Shown here one piece after another: positions 17,152-25,646 of a stretch of DNA of 50,625 nucleotides. Positions within the stretch are counted from its first letter, which is position 1; every line of letters begins with the position of its first letter. Below the pieces are notes generated by a model that saw nothing but the letters and a program-made list of their open reading frames with translations, made no database searches and was not told where the DNA came from. Source of the DNA: an uncultured cyanobacterium (GTDB lineage: Bacteria; Cyanobacteriota; Cyanobacteriia; PCC-6307; Cyanobiaceae); NCBI GenBank assembly GCA_903935205.1, contig CAIZQU010000116.1:1-50625 (forward strand). The letters are read 5' to 3'. A program made the translations under genes and the position numbers.

Positions 17152-18120
17152 TTATGTAACAAGCTCCGGCCCATGAATGCGAAGCAGGCCCCAGCGCTCC
17201 TGGCGGCCGACCAGGCGGGACGTCCAGCCCTGGGCCTGCAGAACCCTCTCCAGCTCTGGCGCCTGGTCGACCAGCAGGCCGCTGAGCAGCCCGATCCCTC
17301 CGGGCGCCAGCACCGAGCCAAAAGCGGGGCAGAGGGCCGTGATCACCGGCGCCAGGATGTTGCAGAGGAGAAGATCCGCCGGACGGTTCTCCAGCAGGTC
17401 GGCGAGCAGCTCGATGCTGCCCAGCCCCACCGCCACCGCGTCGCCCAGCCCGTTGAGGGCCGCATTGTCGCGGCTGGCCCGCACCGCCAGACCGTCGGTA
17501 TCGACCATCGCCACCGAGGTGGCACCCAGCCGCAGGGCGCCCAGGCCGAGGATGCCGCTGCCGCAGCCCAGGTCCGCCACCCGCAGCCCCGTCAGTCCGG
17601 AGGGGGTCGCCGCCAGCTCCTCCAGGGCCTCCAGGCAGAGGCGGGTGGTGGGATGGCTACCGGTGCCGAAGGCGCTGCCCGGGTCCATGGCGATCACCAG
17701 CCTGTCGGCGTGTTCGGGGGGAACCTCCAGCCAGGCCGGCAGGATCAGCAGCCGCTGGCCCACCGGATCGGGCTGCCAGTGGCGCTTCCAGCTGAGGCTC
17801 CAGTCCTCATCGTCCTGGCGATACCAGACGGCGGCGGGCAGGGCCAGACCAAAGGGTTCCCCCAGGGGCTCCAGGGCCTTGAGCAATTCGATGCGCTCCG
17901 GCTTGGGCCAATCGGCCGCCGGCAGCCAGGCCTGCAGCAAGCGCTCAGCCGGCCGCTCGGGACGGTGGCGCACCGCCAGCCGCGGGATGCCCAGCTGGGG
18001 CAGCTTCCAGAGCAGGGATTCCTCCAGCTCCGGAGGCAGCGGCAGCTCCAGGCGCCACCAGGAGCCTCCACGGACCGGTGGATCCGGCTCCGCTGAGGGC
18101 GATGGGGCTGGGGCCACCAT
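17152..18120 (-). CDS. prmA: Ribosomal protein L11 methyltransferase
   Basis: PrmA uses S-adenosylmethionine to trimethylate lysines and the N-terminus of ribosomal protein L11. The C-terminal methyltransferase domain has MDPGSAFGTGSHPTT, then the SAM-binding motif VADLGCGSGILGLGA and the active-site CNILAPVI segment. The N-terminal 120 residues are the weaker-conserved substrate domain. The product is 322 residues, slightly longer than usual because of a Pro-rich start. Its ATG overlaps the serA stop (ATGA), so serA and prmA are translationally coupled. Confidence 0.95.
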   Translation of the reverse strand: MVAPAPSPSAEPDPPVRGGSWWRLELPLPPELEESLLWKLPQLGIPRLAVRHRPERPAERLLQAWLPAADWPKPERIELLKALEPLGEPFGLALPAAVWYRQDDEDWSLSWKRHWQPDPVGQRLLILPAWLEVPPEHADRLVIAMDPGSAFGTGSHPTTRLCLEALEELAATPSGLTGLRVADLGCGSGILGLGALRLGATSVAMVDTDGLAVRASRDNAALNGLGDAVAVGLGSIELLADLLENRPADLLLCNILAPVITALCPAFGSVLAPGGIGLLSGLLVDQAPELERVLQAQGWTSRLVGRQERWGLLRIHGPELVT

Positions 18121-19706
18121 CAGAGGGTGACCGGGTGGGCTTCCTGGATGCCGTTGATGCTGTGGATGGTGGCCAGCAGATCGGCGGGAATCGGATCGTC
18201 GACGCTGAGCACCATCACCGCGTCGCCGCGCACGATGCGGCGGCCCACCTGCATGGCGGCGATGTTGACGTTGTGCTCACCCAGCAGGGAACCCAGCTGG
18301 CCGATGATGCCGGGCATGTCGCGGTGGCGGGTGAACAGCATGTGACGGCTGGGGGTCACATTCACCGGGAATTCATCGATGCTCGTCACCCGCAGCTCCC
18401 CATCGGCGAACACGGCGCCGGTGACGCTGTGGTTGCCCTGGCTGCCGCGGCTGCTCAGCTGCAGGGAACCGCCGGCGAAGTCACGGCTGGCCTCGTCCTT
18501 CACCTCCAGCACCTTCAGGCCCCGCTCCCGTGCCTCCAGGCTGGCATTGACGTAGTTGATGCTGTCCCCCAGGGCTGTCGACAGCAGGCCCTTCAGGGCC
18601 GCCACCACAAGCGGCTGGGAGGGATGGGAGGCAAAGGCCCCCTGCAGCCGCACCTCCAGCTCGCTGATCTGGCTGCCGGAGAGCTGGCTGAGCAGCTGGC
18701 CGAGGGTTTCGGCCAGCTGGAGGTGGGGCTTGAGCTGCTCCATCACCTCGGCATTGAGGCCGGGAATGTTCACAGCGCTGCGGGCCGGCAGACCGAGCAA
18801 CACATCACGGATCTGCTCGGCCACATCGATCGCCACGTTTTCCTGGGCCTCCTCGGTTGAGGCGCCCAGATGGGGGGTGAGGATCAGGCGCTCCTTGACG
18901 GCCCGCAGCGGCGAATCGGCCGCCAGCGGTTCCTTGGAGAACACATCCAGGGCGGCGCCGGCGATCACCCCCTGCTCCACCGCCTCGGCCAGGGCTGCCT
19001 CATCGACGATCCCACCACGGGCGCAGTTGACCAGCCGCGCCGTGGGTTTCATCGTGCGCAGCAGCGCGGCGTTCACCAGGTTCTCGGTGTCCGGCGTGCG
19101 GGGCAGGTGGAGGGTGATGTAGTCGGCCTCGGCGAACAGCTGGGGCAGGGGCAGCAGCTTCACCTGCAGTTGCTGGGCCCGCTCCGGGGAGATGAAGGGG
19201 TCGTAGGCGACGACCTCCATGCCCATGGCCCTGGCGACCCGGGCCACATGGGAACCGATCTTGCCGAGGCCAACAACGCCGAGAACCTTCTTGTAGAGCT
19301 CATTGCCCACATAGGTCTTGCGGTCCCAGCCGCCGGCCATGGTGCTGGCGTGGGCGTGGGGCACATGGCGGGACAGGGCCAGCATCAGGGCCAGGGCCTG
19401 TTCGGCGGCGGCGATCGTGTTCCCCTCCGGCGAGTTGACCACCAGCACACCGCGGCGGGTGGCGGCCTTGACATCGACGTTGTCGACGCCGACACCGGCC
19501 CGGCCGATGATCCGCAGGCGGCTGGCCGCTTCGATCACATCGGCCGTGACCTGTGTCCCGGAGCGGATCATCAGGCCGTCGTACTCGCCGATGATCGCCT
19601 TGAGTTCCTCGGGAGCCAGGCCGGTGCGTACATCCACCTGGGCGACCTGGGCGAGGATGTCGATCCCCGTTTGATCGATGGGATCGGAAACCAGAACCTT
19701 CGTCAT
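18120..19706 (-). CDS. serA: D-3-phosphoglycerate dehydrogenase
   Basis: SerA catalyses the first step of serine synthesis, oxidising 3-phosphoglycerate to 3-phosphohydroxypyruvate with NAD. The ATG at 19706 starts MTKVLVSDPIDQTGIDIL and gives 528 residues, the long type of SerA. The order is substrate domain, NAD domain (VGLGKIGSHVARVARAMGM; NCARGGIVDEAAL; HLGASTEEAQENVA), an intervening domain, and a C-terminal ACT regulatory domain (MLFTRHRDMPGIIGQLGSLLGEH, cut here to its core DMPGIIGQLG). The ACT domain suggests serine feedback. The stop overlaps prmA. Confidence 0.97.
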   Translation of the reverse strand: MTKVLVSDPIDQTGIDILAQVAQVDVRTGLAPEELKAIIGEYDGLMIRSGTQVTADVIEAASRLRIIGRAGVGVDNVDVKAATRRGVLVVNSPEGNTIAAAEQALALMLALSRHVPHAHASTMAGGWDRKTYVGNELYKKVLGVVGLGKIGSHVARVARAMGMEVVAYDPFISPERAQQLQVKLLPLPQLFAEADYITLHLPRTPDTENLVNAALLRTMKPTARLVNCARGGIVDEAALAEAVEQGVIAGAALDVFSKEPLAADSPLRAVKERLILTPHLGASTEEAQENVAIDVAEQIRDVLLGLPARSAVNIPGLNAEVMEQLKPHLQLAETLGQLLSQLSGSQISELEVRLQGAFASHPSQPLVVAALKGLLSTALGDSINYVNASLEARERGLKVLEVKDEASRDFAGGSLQLSSRGSQGNHSVTGAVFADGELRVTSIDEFPVNVTPSRHMLFTRHRDMPGIIGQLGSLLGEHNVNIAAMQVGRRIVRGDAVMVLSVDDPIPADLLATIHSINGIQEAHPVTL

Positions 19707-19874
19707 GACCGGCACGGTGAGGGGCCCCGGGGGGCGCGGTGAAGTGCTCCGCCCCGGCGGGGCAGGCCGGAGGTGAAGTGTAGTGATCCGTCCTCCGGCA
19801 ACCCTGCGGCGCTGCGCCCTCACCCCGGCCTGCCGGATGCCAGCCTGTGGTCGTTCGGCGATCGAAACGAAAGC

Positions 19875-20378
19875 GTGGCTCTCTGCGTGGTGGTGGTGCT
19901 GGATGACCGCAAACGGCTGGCGACGCTCAAGGAGCGGCTCGCGGCCGCCGATCCCGCCCCCCTCCAACTGTTGAGCATCGGCCAGGGCGAGGCCGACATC
20001 GCTGGCGTCGAGCGCCTCGATCCCACCGCCAGCCGGCGGCGCCGGCAGCGCTCGATGGTGCGCTGGCTGCTGCCCTTCGGTTTCCTGGCCGGCCTCACCT
20101 TCACCCAGATCACCGATCTCCACACCTTTGATGCCCTGGGGTCCTGGGGCCAGCCGGTGGTCGGCGGCCTGCTCGGCATGATCTCGGGCTGGATGGGCAG
20201 CTTTGCCGCCGCCGCCAGCGTGGCATCCGAGGAGGACGACCGCATCCGCAGCCTGCGCAACCGGCTCGATGAGGGCAACTGGCTGCTGCTGGTCGAACCC
20301 GCCGCCGGCACTGAACCCCCCTGGCCCCTGATCCAGCAGGCCCGGCCCCGGGCGGTGATCCGTCTCGGCGAGAGCTGA
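19875..20378 (+). CDS. Conserved small membrane protein
   Basis: I cannot assign a function. The GTG at 19875 begins MALCVVVVLDDRKRLATLKERL, and the protein has 167 residues. The frame is open back to 19773, but the extra segment is unconvincing. Two membrane segments follow: about WLLPFGFLAGLTFTQI and VVGGLLGMISGWMGSFAAA. A basic patch (SRRRRQRSMVRW) precedes them, and a soluble C-terminal part (EEDDRIRSLRNRLDEGNWLL) follows. The layout resembles small cyanobacterial membrane proteins of unknown role. It ends 10 bp before the S4-domain gene and is probably co-transcribed with it. It is divergent from serA. Confidence 0.65.
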   Translation: MALCVVVVLDDRKRLATLKERLAAADPAPLQLLSIGQGEADIAGVERLDPTASRRRRQRSMVRWLLPFGFLAGLTFTQITDLHTFDALGSWGQPVVGGLLGMISGWMGSFAAAASVASEEDDRIRSLRNRLDEGNWLLLVEPAAGTEPPWPLIQQARPRAVIRLGES

Positions 20379-20388
20379 ACCGCCGCCC

Positions 20389-21174
20389 ATGCTCTCCAAC
20401 CGCGACCTGCTCGCCGGCAGCACCCGCACCGAGGACCTGGGCCCCCTGCTCGCCCTGGCCGACCACGCCCTGCGCACCTGGACCCCCACCTGGTCCCCCT
20501 TCCTCGACGGCGGCCTGCGGGAGGAGGCGGAAGCGCGGCTGGCGGCCCTGGTGGATCTGGCGATCGGGCGCGACGGCGGCCATCCGGCGGCGGAACGCTG
20601 CCGGCTGCTGTTTCAGCGGGCCGAAGCGGCTCTGCCCGGGGCGGAACTGGCCGGCGACTTCGCCGGTCTGGAGATCGCCGGCAATTTTCTCTTCGATCCC
20701 GCCGAGCCGGCCGATTTCCGCAGCGGCCTGGCAACGGCCGGCGCCCTGGAGGGATGCTGCGGCGACCTCTGGATTCGGGGGGACCGGGGTGCCCAGGCGA
20801 TCGTCTCCCCCGCCCTGGCCGCTCGGCTCGATGGCCAGGAGGGACTGGTGCGCACGGTGCCGGTGCGGTTCGAGGCCCGGCCGATCGCTGAGCTTCAGCC
20901 ACCGCCGCCGCGGCTGCCCCGCAGCCTGAGCACGGTGGAGGCCTCCTGCCGACTCGATGCGGTGGCCTCCGCAGGCTTCGGCATCTCCCGCAGCCGCATG
21001 GCCGCCCTGATCCGCCAGGGGGCGGTGCGGGTCGACTGGACCCCGGTCACCCGGGCCAGCCGGGAGCTGGCGGTGGGTGAGCGGGTGCAGCTGGAGGGTC
21101 GGGGCGAGCTGCGGATCGAGGCGGTGGAGATCACCCGCAAGGACCGCTACCGGATCCGCCTGCAACGGCACTGA
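20389..21174 (+). CDS. Photosystem II-type S4 domain protein (YlmH-like)
   Basis: Cyanobacterial and plastid RNA-binding protein of the YlmH family, annotated elsewhere as a photosystem II S4 domain protein; its precise role is not settled. The N-terminal 170 residues match YlmH (LLALADHALRTWTPTWSPFL, LEGCCGDLWIRGDRGAQ). The C-terminal S4 domain is RLDAVASAGFGISRSRMAAL followed by RQGAVRVDWTP. The product is 261 residues. The ATG is 10 bp after the membrane-protein gene. By analogy it may act on ribosomes or rRNA. Confidence 0.9.
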   Translation: MLSNRDLLAGSTRTEDLGPLLALADHALRTWTPTWSPFLDGGLREEAEARLAALVDLAIGRDGGHPAAERCRLLFQRAEAALPGAELAGDFAGLEIAGNFLFDPAEPADFRSGLATAGALEGCCGDLWIRGDRGAQAIVSPALAARLDGQEGLVRTVPVRFEARPIAELQPPPPRLPRSLSTVEASCRLDAVASAGFGISRSRMAALIRQGAVRVDWTPVTRASRELAVGERVQLEGRGELRIEAVEITRKDRYRIRLQRH

Positions 21175-21554
21175 GCCGCCGTCGGCCTCTGAAGGCTGGA
21201 CGATGGCAGGTTGCGGCCCCCTCCCCCTGGTCGGCTCGGCGGTGCCCAGGGGGGGGCTGAGCAGGGCAGGGCAAGAGGGGATGGCGACAACCGAGCTGGA
21301 TCTCCCCCGCTGGCCCGGGCCACGGTGACGACGGTGGCCTCGGTGACGTAAGTTGCCCTCAACGGCCCACGCACCCCGGTGCTGAAGGTCCGCCGCTGTG
21401 GCCCCCGGGCTCGGCCCAATCACCCGGTGTCGCCGCCAGCCATGGCAGCATGCCTGGGTTCCCGCCTCCAGGGCTCTGGTGATCAGCACCACCGGCCGCC
21501 CTGATTCTGGTCTCCGGATCGGATCCGCGCTCCAGCTTCAGCCGGGGCAACCGC
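21175..21554. other. Gene-free interval before tRNA-Val
   Basis: 380 bp between the S4-domain gene and tRNA-Val. I see no convincing frame, repeat or terminator. It presumably includes the tRNA promoter, but no clear -35/-10 pair stands out. Confidence 0.5.
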
Positions 21555-21626
21555 GGGCGATTAGCTCAGAGGTAGAGCACTACCTTGACACGGTAGGAGT
21601 CACTGGTTCGATTCCAGTATCGCCCA
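21555..21626 (+). tRNA. tRNA-Val (anticodon GAC)
   Basis: A complete cloverleaf of 72 nt. The acceptor stem is GGGCGAT with ATCGCCC, the D arm begins TAGCTCAGAGGTAGAGC, and the anticodon stem CTACC/GGTAG encloses loop TTGACAC with anticodon GAC. The T arm holds GGTTCGATTCC. The discriminator is A and no CCA is encoded, so the end must be made by RNase Z (encoded at 13703-14725) and CCA transferase. Confidence 0.97.
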
Positions 21627-21650
21627 CTTTCGTTTTGCAAGTTCTGGTCT

Positions 21651-21734
21651 CAAGGTCACACCACAAGGCCACACAACAAAGCCACATCAGCAAGGTCTTA
21701 CAACAAGGTCACATCAACAAGGGCATAGCAAGGA
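21651..21734. repeat. Degenerate 13-bp tandem repeat after tRNA-Val
   Basis: Six to seven imperfect units of about 13 bp, each beginning CAAGG or CAAAG and continuing TCACACCA or a variant, start 25 bp after the tRNA. The composition (A/C-rich) differs sharply from the GC-rich surroundings. It abuts the plus-strand copy of dispersed repeat family 2. No reading frame of interest passes through it. Confidence 0.75.
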
Positions 21735-21835
21735 ATCGGTCTTTCCCTGTCCAGCGGGCCTGCTTCGTTCAGGCTGGGCAATGAGTCTCACGCACCGCAA
21801 CCGGCGGCAATCCGAATTGATCAAGGCACCCTTAA
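21721..21835 (+). repeat. Dispersed repeat, family 2, copy on the plus strand
   Basis: Partner of the minus-strand segment at 10731-10842. Shared strings include TCCAGCGGGCC, GGCAATGAG, GGCGG and GAATT in the same order. It is in the 568-bp gene-free stretch between tRNA-Val and murD (21627-22194). Apart from the 13-bp tandem repeat, this copy and the hairpin at 22087-22107, that stretch shows nothing recognisable. Confidence 0.6.
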
Positions 21836-22086
21836 ACCAGGGAACCTTTCATACACAGCGACCGCTCAGCCTCTCGGAAACGGCGAACAATCCCTTCTGT
21901 CGTGGCGCCGCTGGCCAGCGAGATCAGTGACAGCAAGGGATTTCATTCCGGAAGGCGAGGCGAAGCCGAAGCCGAAGAGAAATGCTTCGAGATGCCCTCC
22001 TGAGGCTCTGAGCTTCTGAGGTGCGCCTGACAGCCATGGGCTGACAAGGTCGTTGAAGGGGTGTCCAGAGCTTCCCGGGGATGATC

Positions 22087-22107
22087 GGCCCCGGCTTAGC
22101 CGGGGCC
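22087..22107 (+). other. Perfect hairpin upstream of murD
   Basis: GGCCCCGGC-TTA-GCCGGGGCC: a 9-bp perfect stem with a 3-nt loop, 87 bp before the murD start. It is not followed by a T run, so it is not a classical terminator. It may be a structured leader or a factor-assisted stop. Confidence 0.6.
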
Positions 22108-22194
22108 CCTGGAGTCCGTCAGGGCGGAATCCGCTGCCCAGCCCCCCAGGGGCCACAATCGGGCCTTTCACCCCGGACCGATCCGGACTCCGCC

Positions 22195-23607
22195 ATGGTC
22201 AGCAGCCAGCGGCACGGCACCGTCGTCGTCGGACTGGGCCGCTCCGGCATCGGTGCCGCCCGGTTGCTCCAGGCCCTTGGGGAACCGGTGCAGCTGATCG
22301 AGAGCCGCCGCGACGCCGCCCTGGAGCAGCGGGCCGCCGACCTCGCAGCCGAGGGCATCCCGGTGCGGCTGGGCATCCCGTTGGAGGCCGCCAGCATCGA
22401 GGCCCTCGATCCGTCACCGCTCCGGGTGGTGGTGAGCCCCGGTATCCGCTTCGACCATCCCGCCCTGCAGGAGCTGCGCCAGCGGGGCGTGCGGGTCGAA
22501 GGCGAGCTGGTGGCCGCCTGGCAGGCGGGCCGGGCGGTGCCCTGGGTTGGGATCACCGGCACCAACGGCAAGACCACCGTCACCCATCTGGTGCACCATC
22601 TGCTCAAGGCCGGCGGGCTCGATGCCCCCCTCTGCGGCAACGTCGGCACCTCGGCGGCGGATGTGGTGCTGGAGCGGATCATCGGCCGAGCCGATGGCCC
22701 ACCGCCCTCCTCTCTGCCCGACTGGCTGGTGGTGGAGCTGAGCAGCTACCAGATCGAGGCCGCCCCCCAGCTGGCGCCGCGGATCGGCATCTGGACCACC
22801 CTCACCCCCGATCACCTGGAGCGCCACGGAACCCTGGACGCCTACCGGGCGATCAAAAGGCAGCTGCTTGAGAATGCCGGTCTGCGCATCCTCAACGCCG
22901 ACGACCCGGACCTGCGAGCCCGGGCATCGAGCTGGGACCAGGCCAGCTGGATCACCGCCGGCCCCCGCCAGGCCGCCCGCGCCGCCGGCATCGACCCCCA
23001 TCTCTGGATCGAGGACGGTCGGGTCTGGGATGGGACCGGCCCCCTCTTCCCTGCCGCAGCCCTGGCGATGCCCGGGGATCACAACCGTCGCAACCTGCTG
23101 ATGGCCACCGCCGTCGGTCTGGCGGCCGGGCTGCCGCCCGCGGCCCTGGAGGCAGGCCTACGCTCATTCCCGGGCGTGCCCCATCGGCTCGAACGGATCC
23201 GCGATCACCAGGGAGTGGTCTGGTTCAACGACAGCAAGGCCACCAACTACGACGCCGCAGAGGTGGCGCTGCGGGCCCTGGATGGGCCCCTGGTGGTGCT
23301 GGCCGGCGGCCAGGCCAAGCAGGGGGACGCGGCGGCCTGGATCGAGCAGCTCCGCCGCCAGGCGGGTGCGGTGATTCTGTTCGGTGCCGCCCGCGGTGAG
23401 TTCGCGGCCCTGCTGGCGGCCGGCGGCTACGGCGGGCCGATCGCCAGCGTCGAGGGGCTGGAGGAAGCGGTGCCTCTGGCAGCCTCCCTGGCCCGCAGCA
23501 GCGGCAGCGGCGCCGTGCTGCTCTCACCGGCCTGCGCCAGCTTTGATCAATACAGCGACTTCGAGGCCCGCGGCGACCACTTCCGGCGCCTGGTTCTGGC
23601 ACTCTGA
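22195..23607 (+). CDS. murD: UDP-N-acetylmuramoylalanine--D-glutamate ligase
   Basis: MurD adds D-glutamate to UDP-MurNAc-L-alanine in cytoplasmic peptidoglycan precursor synthesis. The N-terminal Rossmann-like domain starts VVVGLGRSGIGAARLL. The ATP-binding loop WVGITGTNGKTTVTHLV is near residue 120, and the C-terminal domain has FNDSKATNYDAAEVAL and LSPACASFDQYSDFEARG, both characteristic of MurD. The ATG at 22195 gives 470 residues, close to normal; the open frame back to 22081 is not conserved-looking. Not obviously in an operon. Confidence 0.97.
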   Translation: MVSSQRHGTVVVGLGRSGIGAARLLQALGEPVQLIESRRDAALEQRAADLAAEGIPVRLGIPLEAASIEALDPSPLRVVVSPGIRFDHPALQELRQRGVRVEGELVAAWQAGRAVPWVGITGTNGKTTVTHLVHHLLKAGGLDAPLCGNVGTSAADVVLERIIGRADGPPPSSLPDWLVVELSSYQIEAAPQLAPRIGIWTTLTPDHLERHGTLDAYRAIKRQLLENAGLRILNADDPDLRARASSWDQASWITAGPRQAARAAGIDPHLWIEDGRVWDGTGPLFPAAALAMPGDHNRRNLLMATAVGLAAGLPPAALEAGLRSFPGVPHRLERIRDHQGVVWFNDSKATNYDAAEVALRALDGPLVVLAGGQAKQGDAAAWIEQLRRQAGAVILFGAARGEFAALLAAGGYGGPIASVEGLEEAVPLAASLARSSGSGAVLLSPACASFDQYSDFEARGDHFRRLVLAL

Positions 23608-23679
23608 GGCCCGGTCTGGATCGACGACGATCCACCGGCCGCCCCGCCGCCGCCACCCCACACCCCCCACGCCGCCGCC

Positions 23680-24141
23680 ATGGCCCACTGGCTGATGAAG
23701 AGCGAGCCGGATGTCTACGGCATCCACCATCTCGAAGCGGAGGGGAGCACCCTCTGGGATGGCATCCGCAACTACCAGGCCCGCAATTTCATGCGGGCCA
23801 TGGTTCCCGGTGACCTGGCCTTCTTCTACCACTCCAACACCAGTCCCCCCGGCATCGTCGGTCTGATGGAGGTGGTGGAGACGGGCCTGGTCGATCCCAG
23901 TCAGTTCGATCCCGCTTCGAAGTACCACGACCCCAAGGCCACCCGGGACAAGCCCCGCTGGGATTGCGTGCGGCTGCGTCACCGGCGCAGCTTTACCCGG
24001 CTGCTGAGCCTGGAGACCCTGCGCGAGCAGTTTGAAGCCGAGGAGCTGGCCGTTGTGCGCCGCGGCAATCGCCTCTCGATTCTGCCGGTGAGCGAGCCGG
24101 TGGCCCTGCGCCTGTACGCCCTGCTCGGCGAAAGCGCCTGA
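23680..24141 (+). CDS. EVE-domain protein
   Basis: EVE domains are PUA-related folds thought to recognise modified bases in RNA or DNA; the human relative is THYN1. The 153-residue product opens HWLMKSEPDVYGIHHL and contains LWDGIRNYQARNFMRAM and PGDLAFFYHSN, the standard EVE motifs. It covers the whole protein with no fused nuclease or other effector domain. It follows murD by 72 bp on the same strand and converges on the DUF2811 gene. The biological role is not established for this type. Confidence 0.92.
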   Translation: MAHWLMKSEPDVYGIHHLEAEGSTLWDGIRNYQARNFMRAMVPGDLAFFYHSNTSPPGIVGLMEVVETGLVDPSQFDPASKYHDPKATRDKPRWDCVRLRHRRSFTRLLSLETLREQFEAEELAVVRRGNRLSILPVSEPVALRLYALLGESA

Positions 24142-24169
24142 ATTCTTGCCCGGGCCACCGGGGCAGCCC

Positions 24170-24445
24170 TCAGACGGCGGCCCGGCTGCCGCTGCTGCGG
24201 GAAGGGCTGGAGCTGCCGCCGCGACCACCGGGACGGTGGGGTGGGGAGGCAAAGCGCCGCTGGGAGGGGAAGAGGTTGGCGAGGTAACAGCGGGTCACGC
24301 CCCGGTCCTGGACTCCGTTCTGGACCAGAAAGCCAGCCAGGGCGGCCTGGAAGAGGCGGTACTGGTCCCAGTTGGGGTGGCGTTCGATGAACGCCGCCAT
24401 CGCCTTGAGCAGGGTCTCCGGCACCTCAGCCCGCAGGCTCACCAT
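24170..24445 (-). CDS. DUF2811-family small cyanobacterial protein
   Basis: Small protein of unknown function found in cyanobacteria. The conserved part is RAEVPETLLKAMAAFIERHP, then NWDQYRLFQAALAGFLVQNG and VTRCYLANLF. I take the ATG at 24445 (MVSLRAEVPE) as the start because it puts the domain at the N-terminus as in homologues and has AGGAGG 11 nt upstream; this gives 91 residues. An ATG at 24580 in the same frame would add 45 Ala/Gly-rich residues. The C-terminus is Ser/Gly/Arg-rich. It converges on the EVE gene with a 28-bp gap. Confidence 0.8.
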   Translation of the reverse strand: MVSLRAEVPETLLKAMAAFIERHPNWDQYRLFQAALAGFLVQNGVQDRGVTRCYLANLFPSQRRFASPPHRPGGRGGSSSPSRSSGSRAAV

Positions 24446-24911
24446 GCAACCGCCGTCCTCCTGGCCAGCGGCGGCGGTCGCCGCTGGCAGGGGAGCGGGC
24501 CGCCCAGAACCACCACCACCGGCCACGGCACCGCCATCCTCCGCCGCAGATCCAACCACCCCTGCGTCTCCCTCAAACATGCAACCCCTGCGTGTGTTCC
24601 ACCAATCCAGTTCCTCACAAGGCGGCGCCCCCGTCAAATCGGCCCGCGGCCGGGCCGTCCGCTCCGTCCCAGGATGAGACCGCCGGCGCCGCAAGGGGCC
24701 GGGCAGCTCCGCTGCGGGGGTGCGGGCAACGCAGAGGGATGGACGGCCATCGTCAAGCGCCTGGCGCCGCGCGGGGCCTTTCTCCCCTGATTCGGCCCGC
24801 GCCAGGGGATGGCTGGGGAAAAACGGGGGAAAAGGTGGAGGTGGCGGGGAATCGCCGGGGAAAAACGGGCCGATCAGGATTGCTGATCACCGCCCCTGGG
24901 GCCCCCTGTTC
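24446..24911. other. Gene-free interval between DUF2811 and DUF1818 genes
   Basis: 466 bp. Contains two GGGGAAAAACGGG strings (near 24819 and 24859) and otherwise no convincing gene. It must carry the promoter of the DUF2811 gene. If that gene starts at 24580 the gap shrinks accordingly. Confidence 0.5.
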
Positions 24912-25340
24912 TCAGCGGGAGTCCGACTCCGACTCCGCCCCCTCGCCGATCGCCAGGGCCGCCAGGGCTGCCGCCAGGGCCGCGCTGGCTGTGGAGTCCC
25001 AGCTGCCTTCCAGGGCCCGCTGGCCGGCGCCGGGGGTGAGCACGAAGCGCAGGCTCCAGCAGCTGCGCTCGCCCCCCAGGCCGAGCCACAGCACGCCACC
25101 GCCGCCGCAGGGAACCTCCAGCTCCAGATCGATCGCCTCCTCCTCCAGCAGCAGGGGCACCAGGGCCTGGTGCTCAGCCCGCAACCGCAGGACCGCCCCG
25201 CGCAGGGCCGTCGCCTCGGCCGCGGTCAGCTCCGCGGCCCAGCCGCCCCCATTCGCCGAACCTCCACCCACCAACACCACAAAGGGGTGGCGGGCCGGAT
25301 CGTGCTCCAGCCGCCACCCCTCGCCCTGACCGACCTGCAT
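24912..25340 (-). CDS. DUF1818-family cyanobacterial protein
   Basis: Small protein of unknown function restricted to cyanobacteria and plastid-bearing relatives. Hallmarks are GEGWRLEHDPARHPFVVLVG at the start, a central AAELTAAEATALRGAVLRL, and SLRFVLTPGAGQRALEGSW. The ATG at 25340 gives 142 residues; a TTG at 25349 would add three. It follows rpoZ on the same strand with only 9 bp between, so the two are likely one operon. That linkage suggests, but does not show, a role near transcription. Confidence 0.85.
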   Translation of the reverse strand: MQVGQGEGWRLEHDPARHPFVVLVGGGSANGGGWAAELTAAEATALRGAVLRLRAEHQALVPLLLEEEAIDLELEVPCGGGGVLWLGLGGERSCWSLRFVLTPGAGQRALEGSWDSTASAALAAALAALAIGEGAESESDSR

Positions 25341-25349
25341 TGTGGCCAA

Positions 25350-25580
25350 TCAGCCCGGCAATAGGTCGGGCTGATCCTGTTCGTCGGAAAGCTCGATGAT
25401 CGCCCGCTGCACGGGCTTGACCATGGTGTCGTCGAGCAGGCCGTCGAAATCGTCGAAGCGGCGTTGTTTGGCCCGAAAGGCGATCCGCACGGTGGTGAGG
25501 TAGCGGTTGTTGGCGTGACGGATCAGACTTTCCGCCCTCTGGGCCAGTTCCTTCGAATTCAAGGGGGCGCTGCCGGGCAT
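25350..25580 (-). CDS. rpoZ: RNA polymerase omega subunit
   Basis: Omega helps assemble and stabilise RNA polymerase by binding the beta-prime subunit. The 76-residue product from the ATG at 25580 has [32 protein letters not shown] and [19 protein letters not shown], which match the cyanobacterial form of RpoZ. The frame is open far upstream (antisense to the Hsp70-like gene), which is not coding. It is divergent from the Hsp70-like gene with 66 bp between starts and is followed directly by the DUF1818 gene. Confidence 0.92.
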   Translation of the reverse strand: MPGSAPLNSKELAQRAESLIRHANNRYLTTVRIAFRAKQRRFDDFDGLLDDTMVKPVQRAIIELSDEQDQPDLLPG

Positions 25581-25646
25581 GCGTCGATTCGTCCTGCCGA
25601 TCCACCACCCTAGGGGAGCGTCGGTCACCCCCTCCCCTCCACCGCC

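Noticed and set aside
21651-21734. Tandem array considered as a CRISPR.
   Set aside because: Units are only about 13 bp and contiguous, with no unique spacers, and there are no cas genes in the window.
22087-22107. Strong hairpin considered as a rho-independent terminator.
   Set aside because: No T run follows on either strand, so it was listed only as a hairpin.
21866-22171. A 101-codon minus-strand frame upstream of murD.
   Set aside because: No family resemblance, no ribosome-binding site, and it spans the GC hairpin region.
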